Below, piece after piece: positions 1-8,250 of a DNA stretch of 25,049 nt. The stretch spans positions 1 through 25,049 of the forward strand of contig CAZKVJ010000030.1 in NCBI GenBank assembly GCA_964556225.1, written 5' to 3'. A model generated the notes under the pieces. The model ran no database searches and was not told the origin of the DNA. It saw only the letters and a program-made list of their open reading frames with translations. This DNA comes from CAZKVJ01 sp964556225 (GTDB lineage: Bacteria; Actinomycetota; Acidimicrobiia; Acidimicrobiales; Ilumatobacteraceae). Within the stretch, counting starts at the first letter, position 1. Each line of letters starts with the position of its first letter. Both the position numbers and the translations under genes were made by a program.

Positions 1-54
1 GCTGCGCTCCCGGGTGCTGACGTCCGGCCACCCTCCCGGGACGGGGCCCACGGC

Positions 55-60
55 TAGCAT
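55..60 (+). promoter_or_regulatory. -10 hexamer TAGCAT of a leaderless promoter
   Basis: TAGCAT lies 9 bases before the GTG at 70, and no Shine-Dalgarno-like sequence is present. The same arrangement recurs before nine other genes in the window. No convincing -35 is visible. Confidence 0.6.
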
Positions 61-69
61 CGCTCGATC

Positions 70-795
70 GTGGCGTCTGCTTCCCCCCGTCCCTGCCTGT
101 GCGTCGTCGTCCCGTGCTTCAACGAGGAGGCGACGATCCTGACCCTGTTGGGGCGCGTGCTCGAGTCGCCGTGGGTGGCCGAGGTGATCGTCGTCGACGA
201 CGGCAGCACCGACGGCACGCGAGCCCTGCTGGCGGGTGTCTCCCACGACAAGGTTCGGGTGGTGCTCCAGCCGCACAACCAGGGCAAGGGCGCGGCCTTG
301 CGGCGAGGGTTCGTCGAGGCCACCGCCGATTACGTGGTGGTGCAGGACGCCGACCTCGAGTACGACCCCTCCGAGTACGGCGAGCTGCTGGCCCCGCTCG
401 AGGCGGACCTGGCCGACGTGGTGTTCGGTTCGCGCTTCCTCGGCGGGCGTCCGCACCGGGTGCTGTACTTCTGGCACTCCCTCGGCAACCACGTGCTCAC
501 ACTGCTGTCGAACATGCTCACCGACTTGAACCTCACCGACATGGAGACCTGCTACAAGGCCTTCAGGCGTGAGGTGATCCAGTCGATCGAGCTGAAGGAG
601 GACCGCTTCGGCTTCGAGCCCGAGGTCACGGCCAAGGTGGCGCGCGGCGGCTGGCGCATCTACGAGGTCGGCATCTCGTACTCCGGACGCACCTACGCGG
701 AGGGCAAGAAGATCGGCTGGCGCGACGGCGTGCGGGCGCTGGTCTGCATCATCAAGTACTCGCGCCCCGCCGAGCGGCTCCGAGCGACGAGCTGA
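70..795 (+). CDS. Family 2 glycosyltransferase (DPM1/GtrB-like)
   Basis: A 241-residue cytoplasmic GT-A glycosyltransferase. It carries the family 2 opening (VVVPCFNEE, residues 12-20), the nucleotide-binding DDG (43-45) and the metal-binding DAD (93-95). A later DMETCYKAFRREVI segment is typical of transferases that load hexose onto polyprenyl phosphate or a similar lipid carrier. No membrane segment is evident, so it probably works at the inner face of the membrane. The GTG start is chosen because the conserved fold begins about 10 residues later and a TAGCAT -10 sits 9 bases upstream, implying a leaderless message. It converges on the next gene with 4 bases between stops, so the two are separate units. 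The sugar and acceptor cannot be told from sequence. Confidence 0.85.
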   Translation: MASASPRPCLCVVVPCFNEEATILTLLGRVLESPWVAEVIVVDDGSTDGTRALLAGVSHDKVRVVLQPHNQGKGAALRRGFVEATADYVVVQDADLEYDPSEYGELLAPLEADLADVVFGSRFLGGRPHRVLYFWHSLGNHVLTLLSNMLTDLNLTDMETCYKAFRREVIQSIELKEDRFGFEPEVTAKVARGGWRIYEVGISYSGRTYAEGKKIGWRDGVRALVCIIKYSRPAERLRATS

Positions 796-799
796 GCCG

Positions 800-1528
800 T
801 CAGCGGCGGTGGCGCAACGCCCGCCACCGGTCGCGCAGGCCCCACTCGGTGACGAGCAGCATCGACTCGCGCACGATGTGGAACGACATCTTCGAGGTGC
901 CGTGCTCACGGTCGACGAAGATGATCGGGACCTCCGTGATCCGCCAGCCCCGGCGGTCGAGGCGCCGCACGAGCTCGGTCAGGAACGCGTATCCCTCGGC
1001 GCTGGTGGAGCCGGGGTCGATGTCGGCCAGCGCAGTGGCCCGATACGCCCGGAAGCCGCTCGTGCAGTCGCGTGCGTGCAGGCCGAGCACGAACGCCGTG
1101 TAGCGGTTGCCCCAGCGCGACAGCAGCCGCCGGTGCAGCGGCCAGTCCTTGGTGCCGCCGCCGGGCACGTAGCGGCTCCCGATGACGGCGTCGGCCCCTT
1201 CGTCCAGCCGGGCGAGCATCGTCGGGATGACGGCAGGGTCGTGCGAGAAGTCGACGTCCATCGACACCACCGCGTCGTACCCCTCGTCGAGGGCGACCTG
1301 GAAGCCGTGGCGGTAGGCGCTGCCCAGGCCCTGCTTGCCGGGACGGTGGAGGACCTTGATGTGGCCGAGCTCGGCCGCCGTCGACTCCGCCAGCTCGCCC
1401 GTGCCGTCAGGGCTGTTGTCGTCGACGACCAGGATGTCGGCCTCAGGGACACAGCTGCGCACACGCGCCAGCAGCGCACCGATGTTCTCGGCCTCCTGGT
1501 AGGTGGGCAGCACGACGACCACGCGCAC
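800..1528 (-). CDS. Polyprenol monophosphomannose synthase-like GT2
   Basis: A 242-residue GT2 enzyme resembling the catalytic domain of actinobacterial Ppm1 and eukaryotic Dpm1. These transfer mannose from GDP-mannose to polyprenyl phosphate, giving a donor for extracytoplasmic mannosyltransferases. Visible motifs are the start VVVLPTYQEAENIG (residues 3-16), DDNSPDGTGEL (36-46), the metal-binding MDVDFSHDP (90-98) and GSRYVPGGG followed by WPLHRRLLSRWGN. The open frame runs much further upstream, but the fold begins right after the GTG at 1528, which has TAGCCT 8 bases upstream. It ends 23 bases after the upstream GT-C-like gene and could also be read from it. There is no membrane or Lnt-like domain, unlike some fused Ppm1 proteins. 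Mannose specificity is inferred from the family. Confidence 0.85.
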   Translation of the reverse strand: MRVVVVLPTYQEAENIGALLARVRSCVPEADILVVDDNSPDGTGELAESTAAELGHIKVLHRPGKQGLGSAYRHGFQVALDEGYDAVVSMDVDFSHDPAVIPTMLARLDEGADAVIGSRYVPGGGTKDWPLHRRLLSRWGNRYTAFVLGLHARDCTSGFRAYRATALADIDPGSTSAEGYAFLTELVRRLDRRGWRITEVPIIFVDREHGTSKMSFHIVRESMLLVTEWGLRDRWRALRHRR

Positions 1529-1536
1529 GGCCGACC

Positions 1537-1542
1537 AGGCTA
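1537..1542 (-). promoter_or_regulatory. -10 hexamer TAGCCT of a leaderless promoter
   Basis: On the minus strand TAGCCT ends 8 bases before the GTG at 1528. It sits in the 23-base gap after the GT-C-like gene, so the mannose-synthase-like gene may have its own promoter within the operon. Confidence 0.55.
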
Positions 1543-1551
1543 CCCGTGCGC

Positions 1552-3372
1552 TCAGGCCAGCGGCGGGACGACCGTTCCCGGCTCGGCGACGAAGACCGCC
1601 GCTGGCTGGCGCAGGTCGACGTACTCGCTGACGATCGCCAGGACGTCGTCGGGCAGCGGGGGCACCCCGAACAGGAGCCGAGCCTGTCCGTACTGCTGGT
1701 CGATGGCGGCGACGAGGTCCTCGCGGCCCAGCTCGACCAGGCGCTGCTCGAGCAGTTCGCGCAGCTCGGCGGAGCGGGTCCGTTCGGCGTCGGTGCGCAG
1801 GTCGTCGTAGGCCAGCTCCGTCAGCCCCTCGATCTCGCGGGCGCGCTCGATCGCCGCGTCGCCGAGCACCACGTAGAGCACCTGGGCCGCGGTCTCCTCC
1901 GGCATCACCCGGTGCGGGAGCGCGCCCGCCGCGAACTGCTGGTCGACCCCGGCGCTCACCCCCCGCCGCTCCAGCTCGAGCACCAGCCCGAAGCCGGTGG
2001 CGCCGAGCACCACCGGGTCCCACCACCGCACCAGCGTGCGCCCCTCAGGGTCGATCCCCTGCTCCACGTCGTCGACGAGCGCGCCCACGACCTGGGAGTC
2101 CTCGAACCCGGTGACGAGGGCCCGGTCGGCGAACTGGACGGTGGCGACGGCGACGACGCCGAGGGTCGCGGCCACGGTGCCGGCGAGCGCCCACCGGCCG
2201 CTTCGCTGGTCAGCGCGGCGGGCCGCCAGCTCCCCCCAGAGCGACCACGCCGAGGCCACCACGACCAGGCCGACGAGCACCCAGAACCATCGCACCGTGT
2301 ACTCGAAGTAGAAGCCGAAGATCCGCGAGACCGACACCACGCCGGCCGCCACACCGACGGCGAGCAGGCCGTGGAGCCGCAGCTCGGACCCGGCGCGCCG
2401 CCGCCACGCCGACCACGCCGCCGCAGCCCAGCCGGCCAGGAGGAGGAGCGTGCCGATGACGCTGACGCCGGTGGCATCGGGGCCGAGCAGCCACGGGCCG
2501 AACAGGCTCACCTGGTTCGCCACCGCGTCGACCACCTCGGACACAGCCAGGTAGGGCTCGTTGGGGTACCGGAAGTTCTGCCACAGGATCGTCAGGTTCC
2601 CCGGGTCCCGGCGGAGCTGGTCGATGACCGGTGGCAGCCAGGCCAACGCCGCCACCCCGAGCGTCACCGCACCCCAGCGCCACATCGGCCGGCGGTCTTG
2701 GCCCCACGAGCGGACCACCCCGGTGGCCGCGGCTGCGGCCAGCAGCGCCCCGACGACGAGCAGGTAGCCGCTGTGGCTCTGGATGGCGTGGCTGCCGGCC
2801 AGCACGGCGATCGGCGCCATCGGCCAGTCCCGCTCGGTCACGCTCCACGCCGCCAGCACGAAGCTCAGGAAGGGCATGATCGCCAGCCACGGGTTCCACG
2901 GCTCGGTGAACACCTCCGGCCCGCTGGCGCGCACCAGCAGCGCCGTTACCCCGGCGAGGATCGCGGCCAGCGCCCAGCCGCCCCTCCGGATGGCGATCCA
3001 CAGCGCGACCGCCATCGCGACCACGTTCACCGACGCCACGGCCGCCATCATCGACAGCGACGTCTGCCCGCCGAGCACGTACACGGGGTACATGGCGAGC
3101 CAGAGGCTCGGCCCGGGGTGCGACCCCTGGACGCCGTCACGGCTCACGATCCGCCCGGCAGCCCCGACCAGCGGCGGGTGCGACCAGAACCCGCGCAGGT
3201 GCAGCTCGGCCTGGGCCATGTCGCCGGTCGGGTACCAGGTCGGGTCGGCGAGGACCACGAGCGCGGCGATCGCCGGGACGATGAGCACCAGCGCCACGCC
3301 GATCGGCACCGCCCACGAGCGGATGCGGTGGCGTGGTTCGACCGGGGGTGCCTCGGTGCCGGTCGCCGTCAC
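1552..3372 (-). CDS. Polytopic membrane protein, GT-C-like glycosyltransferase
   Basis: A 606-residue protein with a short basic N-terminus, a first membrane helix at about residues 20-42, roughly ten further hydrophobic segments up to about residue 430, and a soluble, probably extracytoplasmic C-terminal part. The first outer loop has an acidic residue (TWYPTGDMAQAE, D51) and GSHPGPSLW (83-91). This layout recalls GT-C enzymes that use polyprenyl-phospho-sugars outside the membrane. The GTG at 3372 overlaps the upstream stop as GTGA, so the genes are translationally coupled. An in-frame extension of 37 arginine-rich residues upstream lies inside the preceding gene and looks like out-of-frame GC-rich sequence. 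The downstream polyprenol-phosphate mannose synthase-like gene suggests a matching donor. The exact family is not recognised and the function is inferred from topology and context. Confidence 0.7.
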   Translation of the reverse strand: MTATGTEAPPVEPRHRIRSWAVPIGVALVLIVPAIAALVVLADPTWYPTGDMAQAELHLRGFWSHPPLVGAAGRIVSRDGVQGSHPGPSLWLAMYPVYVLGGQTSLSMMAAVASVNVVAMAVALWIAIRRGGWALAAILAGVTALLVRASGPEVFTEPWNPWLAIMPFLSFVLAAWSVTERDWPMAPIAVLAGSHAIQSHSGYLLVVGALLAAAAATGVVRSWGQDRRPMWRWGAVTLGVAALAWLPPVIDQLRRDPGNLTILWQNFRYPNEPYLAVSEVVDAVANQVSLFGPWLLGPDATGVSVIGTLLLLAGWAAAAWSAWRRRAGSELRLHGLLAVGVAAGVVSVSRIFGFYFEYTVRWFWVLVGLVVVASAWSLWGELAARRADQRSGRWALAGTVAATLGVVAVATVQFADRALVTGFEDSQVVGALVDDVEQGIDPEGRTLVRWWDPVVLGATGFGLVLELERRGVSAGVDQQFAAGALPHRVMPEETAAQVLYVVLGDAAIERAREIEGLTELAYDDLRTDAERTRSAELRELLEQRLVELGREDLVAAIDQQYGQARLLFGVPPLPDDVLAIVSEYVDLRQPAAVFVAEPGTVVPPLA

Positions 3373-3971
3373 GGCAGGACCCCGACCAGCACCCGGGCCA
3401 CCCGCTCGCCACCGGCGGGCGTGAGCGCGCCGGCATCGTCGCGCACGGCGATCTGGCCGTCGGGCTCGCAGTCGTCCCACCACTGGCAGGACAGGCGCAC
3501 GGCGGCGACGTCACCGAGGAGTCGGGTCGGATCGGCCACGGTCAGCCCGAGCGCCTCGGCCTCGGCTCGCACCTGCGGGTCCTGGGCTCCCGGCTGCACG
3601 AGCGCCACCACGGTGGCGTCGCCCGCCGCCTCGACGCCGTCGGCCAGTGTGCATCCGGTGCCGGTCGTCGTGGGGCTGAGCACCACGATCGTCGGGTCGT
3701 CGTCCTCGACGCGCCGGCCCAGCTCGTCGAGTCCCTCGCAGAAGCTACCCGGATCGGTGGCGACCACCGCCACGGAGAACCCCTCCTCGCGGATGCGACG
3801 CTCGATCTGCTCCTGCGCATCGACGACGTGCGTGTCGCCGACGACCACCACGTCGAGTCGGTCGGCCGAGCGCCCGACCGAGGGCCACCACCACCAGAGG
3901 AGGACGACGGCGACCGCCACGCCGATCGCGATGGGCGGGCCGAGTCGACGGGGCGAGGTCGCAGCGGCCAT
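3369..3971 (-). CDS. Membrane-anchored SGNH-hydrolase-like protein, degenerate
   Basis: A 200-residue protein with one N-terminal membrane helix (about 12-30, ending WWWWP) and a probable extracytoplasmic domain. Its Rossmann-like pattern fits SGNH/GDSL hydrolases: the first strand DVVVVGDTHVVD (40-51) sits where the GDS serine is expected, a strand TIVVLSPTTTGTGC follows, and a C-terminal DGQIAVRDDAGALTPAGG resembles the block carrying the catalytic Asp and His. The nucleophile position reads Thr and the His position appears to be Ala, so it is probably not an ordinary hydrolase. Such domains often partner acyltransferase-3 proteins in polysaccharide O-acetylation; the divergent neighbour has an acyltransferase-3-like N-terminus. 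The ATG at 3971 is 9 bases after TAGCAT. The SGNH assignment is moderate and the loss of activity is inference. Confidence 0.65.
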   Translation of the reverse strand: MAAATSPRRLGPPIAIGVAVAVVLLWWWWPSVGRSADRLDVVVVGDTHVVDAQEQIERRIREEGFSVAVVATDPGSFCEGLDELGRRVEDDDPTIVVLSPTTTGTGCTLADGVEAAGDATVVALVQPGAQDPQVRAEAEALGLTVADPTRLLGDVAAVRLSCQWWDDCEPDGQIAVRDDAGALTPAGGERVARVLVGVLP

Positions 3972-3980
3972 GACCCCGGA

Positions 3981-3986
3981 ATGCTA
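3981..3986 (-). promoter_or_regulatory. -10 hexamer TAGCAT of a leaderless promoter
   Basis: TAGCAT on the minus strand lies 9 bases before the ATG at 3971. No ribosome binding site is present. It forms a divergent pair with the -10 at 4066-4071. Confidence 0.6.
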
Positions 3987-4037
3987 GAGGGACGGCGGTC
4001 GAGGCTGGCACCTCCCCGTGGCGGGGTGGTGACCGGC

Positions 4038-4057
4038 GTGCCCCCTGCAGGTGGCAC
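4038..4057. promoter_or_regulatory. 20-base dyad, possible operator
   Basis: GTGCC and GGCAC arms flank a perfect 8-base palindrome CCTGCAGG (4044-4051); 18 of 20 positions are symmetric. It covers where the -35 of the plus-strand promoter (-10 at 4066) would fall, so it could bind a dimeric regulator. No regulator gene is nearby; function is inferred from position and symmetry alone. Confidence 0.35.
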
Positions 4058-4065
4058 CCCACCAC

Positions 4066-4071
4066 TAGGCT
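4066..4071 (+). promoter_or_regulatory. -10 hexamer TAGGCT of a leaderless promoter
   Basis: TAGGCT lies 9 bases before the GTG at 4081, with no Shine-Dalgarno sequence between. It matches the start-proximal -10 pattern seen across the window. Confidence 0.6.
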
Positions 4072-4080
4072 CCACACCCC

Positions 4081-7000
4081 GTGACCACCCCCGAGCCGCG
4101 GCCGCCGAGGCCATCGACCGTTGGGCTGTGGTGGGTGGTGGCGGCCGCGTCGCTCGCCCTGCTCGTGGCCGAGGCGTCGATCATGACGGGCCTGGTCAGC
4201 GAGGGTGTCCGGGGTCGGATGCTCTCCCGGCTCGACCTGGCAGGGTCGGCGGTGATCGCCGTGGCGGCGGCGCTCGCCGTGCTCGCCCTCGCCGGACGGA
4301 CGGCCGTGGGCTGGGGCACATGGCTCGGCGGGCTCGCCCGGCGGGTGTACCCGATGTGGTGGCTGGCCGTGATCGGGGCGATGGCCGTGGCCCGCCCCGG
4401 CGCCTCCCCTCGCCAGCTGATCTCGTACGCCCTGGTGTTCCGCTCACCCGGCGACAGCGGACCGCCGGCCGCGCTGAGCGTCGGGTGGATCCTGGCCGTG
4501 GCCGTGCCGGCCGTGGCCCTCGCCCCGCTGTGGTGGCGGTGGGCGACGGCGCTCCCGGGCCGGCTCGCCACGAGCGCCGTGGGCGCGATCGTGGTGGCGG
4601 CCGCCTTCCGGTGGGGCTGCCAGCTGCTCGACGTCGACTCGCTCCACGGGCCGTTGAGCTGGCTGCCGGCGCACCTCGACACCCTCGTGATAGCCGGGAG
4701 TCTGGCCGCGCTCGTCGTGCGGCCCGACCTGCACCGATGGGGAACCTGGGCCGCAGCCAACCACCACCTCGCCTGGTCCGGCGCGGCGCTGGTCGGCGGG
4801 GCGTGGCTGCTCGACGTCATCACCGGGCCCAACGGCCCCCTTGTGGAGCACGTGTTCCAGGCGGAGGTGCACCACTGGGCAGGCGTCGCAGCCGGGGCCG
4901 GGGCGGTCGCGCTCGCGCTCGCCGTCGGTCGCTCCCGGATGCGGCACTCCGGTGTGGTGCGCTGGCCCGCCACCCCCGCGCTCGGGCTGCTGCTGTGGTG
5001 GGGTCCGGCGCTGGTGCTCATCGCCCGCCAGTACCGCGAGCGCTACGTGATCACGATGGACGGACGGTTCCTCGACGGCCCCGCCCTCCCCCCGATCCTG
5101 TGGGCCGCGCTCGTTGCGCTGGGGATCGCGTTCGCCACGCTCGTGGCCGTCCAGCTGCCAGCGGCCGGCTGGCGGCAGCGGGCGGCCTGGCTGCCCACTC
5201 CGTTCGCGCTCGGCGCCGCCGCCGTCACCGGCGGGGCGTTCGCCTGGCGGGTGGTCGCGCTGTTCACGATCGCCCCGGAGCGCACCGACGGCGGGGACCC
5301 GCTCTTCTACCACACCACCGCGAACCTGCTGGCCCAGGGCCGGGGCTTCCTCGAGCCGCTGAACTGGATCGCCTACGGGCGCACCATCCCGAGCGCGCTC
5401 CACGGGCCGCTGTACCCCGTGTACCTCTCGTTCTTCGCCCGCCTCGGTGGCACCACCTACGTCGACAACAAGCTGGCGTCGTGCCTGGTCGGCGCGGCCG
5501 TGGTGCTCGTCGCCATCCTCATCGCCCGGCGCCTCGCCGGGCCATGGACGGGGCTGGTCGCCGGGGTCCTGGCCGCGGTGTACCCCAATCTGTGGGTGAT
5601 CGACGGCGTGCTGTTCCCCGAGGGGCTGTTCGTGCTGCTGTGCGGGCTCGCCATCCTCGCCGCCTACCGCTGGCGCGACCACCACCGCTGGGCGGCGGCG
5701 GTGGCGTTGGGAGCCTTCATCGGCCTGGCCACACTCACCCGAGGCGAGGGCCTGTTCCTGGTGGTGCTCCTCGCCGCGCCGTGGATGCTGCTCGACCGCT
5801 CGCTCGCGCTCGGCCGGCGCCTCGCCCACCTCGTGGCGGCCGGCGCCGCCTGCCTGGCCGTCCTCGCACCGTGGATGGTGCACAACCTGCGCAACTTCGA
5901 GGTGTTCGTGCCGCTGTCGACGAACGGCAACGAGCTGCTCGTGTACGCCAACTGCGACGAGACGTACAACGGGAAGTTCCTGGGCTTCTGGCTGTTCGAC
6001 TGCCAGGAGCAGATCCGGGCCGAGGAGGGTGAGCCGCCGGGCGACGAGGCCGAGAAGTCCGTCTACTGGCGCAAGGTCGGCGTCGACTACGCCCGCGACC
6101 ACCTCGACGAGCTGCCGAAGGTGATCGCCGCGCGGGTGCTGCGCCAGTGGGAGCTGTTCCGTCCGGGGCAGAACATCGACTTCGCCGCGATCGAGGGGCG
6201 TGACACCGACAGCGTGCGGATCGGGCTGTTCATGTACTACGGCCTCGCCGCGCTGGCGATCGCCGGGGCCATCCGGTGCTGGCGGCGCAAGGTCCCGATC
6301 TGGCCGCTCATGGCCCAGGTAGTCAGCGTCACGGTCACCGCCGCCTACGCCTACGGCACCACCCGGTTCCGAGCGCCGGCCGAGCTCACACTGTGCGTGC
6401 TCGCCGCCGTGTCGCTGACACCACTGCTCGGCAAGGTCGGCCGGCGACTCGCGCCCCGACCCCTGCCCCAGCCCTCCGGCGACCCGGGTGCGTTCGTGGC
6501 CGGCGCGCCCGGGTGGTGGCACCCACGGCGCTGGCACTGGGCCGGGGTGGCGTCGCTCGGGACCGTGCTGGCCGTGGTCGCCCTGCCGCTGCGGGGCATG
6601 TACCGCTCGCCCGGCGCGCCGATGGAGGAGGGCTTCATGCTCACCTTCCCGGAGCGGGTGCTGGCCGGTGACGTGCCCAACGTCGACTTCTTGCACCTGT
6701 ACGGGCCAGGGTCGCTGCACGCGCTGGCCGGTGCCTACCGCGTGTTCGGCGTCCATCTCGAGGTTGAGCGCACGGTCGGGCTGGTGCAGCACCTCGGGAT
6801 CGTGCTCGCCATCTACGCGCTGGCCCGTTCGTGGGGGCGCCTGGCAGCCGCCGGGTGTGCGATCCTCGCCGCCGTCATGGTGCTCAGCCCCATCGGGCTC
6901 AGCGCGCTGGCGTGGAACGGGGCGGTGGCGCTCGGGCTGTGGAGCCTGGTGCTCGCGCTGCGGGCCAGCGCGCCCGAGGTGTCGCATCCCGGTCGCTGGT

Positions 7001-8244
7001 GGGTGGCCTCCGGAGTGCTCGCCGGGCTGGCCCTCACGTACCGCCCCGACGTGGTGGTGGCGCTGGCGTTGGGGCTCGGGGCGGTGGTGTGGACCCGCCG
7101 GACGATGCTGTGGCGGCGCTTCGCCCCCGGGTTCGCGGTGGGGCTGATCCCGATGTTCGTCCACCTGGCCATGGCCGGCGTCGGACCCTCGGTCGAGGGG
7201 ATGCTGCTCGACCCGGTGTTCCGGCTGCGGCCCGGGCGTGAGCTGCCCCGCCCACCGTCGTGGGACCACCTCGACGGGGCGCTGCAGGTCATCGCCGAGA
7301 AGTTCCCCCCGTACTGGCCGTTCCCAGCGCCCCGAGCGAGCGAGCAGCTGTTCGTGTGGTTCTTCCTGCTGCCGGCGGTGGCGTTCGGCGTGCTGGCGGC
7401 GGCGATCATCGTGCGCCGGCGCGATCGCAGCGCCCGGACCCTGACGCTGCTCGGGGCGGCGATGTTCGGTGTCGGCCTGCTCCCCCAGGCCCTCCAGCGC
7501 CCCGACAGCGCCCACTTCCTGTGGGTCAGCTGCGTCAGCTTCGCGATCGCGCCGCTCGCCGTCATCGAGCTGGTGGCCCGAGCCCGGCCGGCCTGGCCCC
7601 GCACCTCACGGGTCCTCACGGGCCTCGGGACGGTGACCGCGGTGCTGCTGGTGGTGCTGCCCTTCTACACGTTGCGCACCTACCTGCTCGGCGTGCGCCA
7701 GACCCTGGGGCAGCTCCCGCCGGGGCTGCTCGTCGAGCGCGCCGGCCGGAGGTTCTATCTGGGCGACGTGCCGCCCTGGCTGGCGTCGACGGAGCTGGTC
7801 AGGGATCTCGACGCCATGGCCCAGCCGGGTGAGCGGCTGCTCGTGGGCCCGGTCGACCTGCGCCACACCAACTACAGCGACGTGGTCTTCTACTACCTGT
7901 TCCCCGAGCTCGAGCCGGCCACGCAGTTCATCGAGATGGATCCCGGCATGGCCAACGCCGAGGGCTCCTCGCTCGCCGACGACGTCGCCTCGGCCGACTG
8001 GCTGATCCTCACCCGCTTCTGGTCCGGCTGGATCGAGCCGAACGACTCGCGGGTGTTCGGCCCCGACGACCCGAACCGGGTGGTCGAGGAGCAGTTCTGC
8101 CTGGTCCGCAGCTATCAGCACGACCTGGCCCGGCTCTACCGGCGCTGCGAGGGTGGGGGCGCGCCGGGCCCCTACGACGGTCCCTACGAGCCCGCGTACG
8201 ACCCCGCCGTCGAGGTCAACGTCGACATCCCACCCCGCCCCTGA
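4081..8244 (+). CDS. Giant membrane protein: acyltransferase-3-like plus two GT-C modules
   Basis: A 1387-residue polytopic protein that reads as three modules. Residues about 1-365 resemble acyltransferase-3 proteins (LARRVYPMWWL at 85-95, LSVGWILAV at 132-140, LPAHLDTLVIAG at 195-206), but the first-helix histidine of that family is not evident. Residues about 370-800 look like a GT39/GT-C transferase, with GGDPLFYHTTANLLAQGRGF (404-423), SALHGPLYP (438-446) and a large outer loop. Residues about 825-1240 form a second GT-C-like unit with MEEGFMLTFPERVLAGDVP (848-866), DF and YGPG. A soluble tail follows, ending proline- and acid-rich. The reading frame is unbroken. It presumably transfers sugars, and perhaps acyl groups, onto an envelope glycan outside the membrane; substrates are unknown. 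The GTG is 9 bases after TAGGCT. Confidence 0.75.
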   Translation: MTTPEPRPPRPSTVGLWWVVAAASLALLVAEASIMTGLVSEGVRGRMLSRLDLAGSAVIAVAAALAVLALAGRTAVGWGTWLGGLARRVYPMWWLAVIGAMAVARPGASPRQLISYALVFRSPGDSGPPAALSVGWILAVAVPAVALAPLWWRWATALPGRLATSAVGAIVVAAAFRWGCQLLDVDSLHGPLSWLPAHLDTLVIAGSLAALVVRPDLHRWGTWAAANHHLAWSGAALVGGAWLLDVITGPNGPLVEHVFQAEVHHWAGVAAGAGAVALALAVGRSRMRHSGVVRWPATPALGLLLWWGPALVLIARQYRERYVITMDGRFLDGPALPPILWAALVALGIAFATLVAVQLPAAGWRQRAAWLPTPFALGAAAVTGGAFAWRVVALFTIAPERTDGGDPLFYHTTANLLAQGRGFLEPLNWIAYGRTIPSALHGPLYPVYLSFFARLGGTTYVDNKLASCLVGAAVVLVAILIARRLAGPWTGLVAGVLAAVYPNLWVIDGVLFPEGLFVLLCGLAILAAYRWRDHHRWAAAVALGAFIGLATLTRGEGLFLVVLLAAPWMLLDRSLALGRRLAHLVAAGAACLAVLAPWMVHNLRNFEVFVPLSTNGNELLVYANCDETYNGKFLGFWLFDCQEQIRAEEGEPPGDEAEKSVYWRKVGVDYARDHLDELPKVIAARVLRQWELFRPGQNIDFAAIEGRDTDSVRIGLFMYYGLAALAIAGAIRCWRRKVPIWPLMAQVVSVTVTAAYAYGTTRFRAPAELTLCVLAAVSLTPLLGKVGRRLAPRPLPQPSGDPGAFVAGAPGWWHPRRWHWAGVASLGTVLAVVALPLRGMYRSPGAPMEEGFMLTFPERVLAGDVPNVDFLHLYGPGSLHALAGAYRVFGVHLEVERTVGLVQHLGIVLAIYALARSWGRLAAAGCAILAAVMVLSPIGLSALAWNGAVALGLWSLVLALRASAPEVSHPGRWWVASGVLAGLALTYRPDVVVALALGLGAVVWTRRTMLWRRFAPGFAVGLIPMFVHLAMAGVGPSVEGMLLDPVFRLRPGRELPRPPSWDHLDGALQVIAEKFPPYWPFPAPRASEQLFVWFFLLPAVAFGVLAAAIIVRRRDRSARTLTLLGAAMFGVGLLPQALQRPDSAHFLWVSCVSFAIAPLAVIELVARARPAWPRTSRVLTGLGTVTAVLLVVLPFYTLRTYLLGVRQTLGQLPPGLLVERAGRRFYLGDVPPWLASTELVRDLDAMAQPGERLLVGPVDLRHTNYSDVVFYYLFPELEPATQFIEMDPGMANAEGSSLADDVASADWLILTRFWSGWIEPNDSRVFGPDDPNRVVEEQFCLVRSYQHDLARLYRRCEGGGAPGPYDGPYEPAYDPAVEVNVDIPPRP

Positions 8245-8250
8245 CTCCGC

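Noticed and set aside
7..40. Direct repeat CTCCCGGG at 7-14 and 33-40
   Set aside because: Two short palindromic GC-rich words 26 bases apart are easily expected by chance here, with no clear relation to the promoter.
1529..2026. N-terminal extension of the polyprenol-phosphate mannose synthase-like protein
   Set aside because: The extra 166 residues are Arg/Ala/Gly-rich, overlap the GT-C-like gene out of frame, and precede the exact start of the GT2 fold, which has its own -10.
1546..3987. An 813-codon open frame on the plus strand opposite the GT-C-like and SGNH-like genes
   Set aside because: The composition is low-complexity Arg/His/Pro/Gly with no motifs, and the opposite strand encodes well-formed proteins with promoters and overlaps.
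4014..4026. Small hairpin with CCCC and GGGG arms between the divergent genes
   Set aside because: The stem is only four pairs in very GC-rich DNA and has no T-tract or conserved context.
4444..7515. A 1023-codon open frame on the minus strand opposite the giant membrane protein gene
   Set aside because: It is Arg/Pro/Gly/His-rich with no recognisable domain, lies fully antisense to a clear membrane protein, and reflects the scarcity of stop codons in GC-rich DNA.
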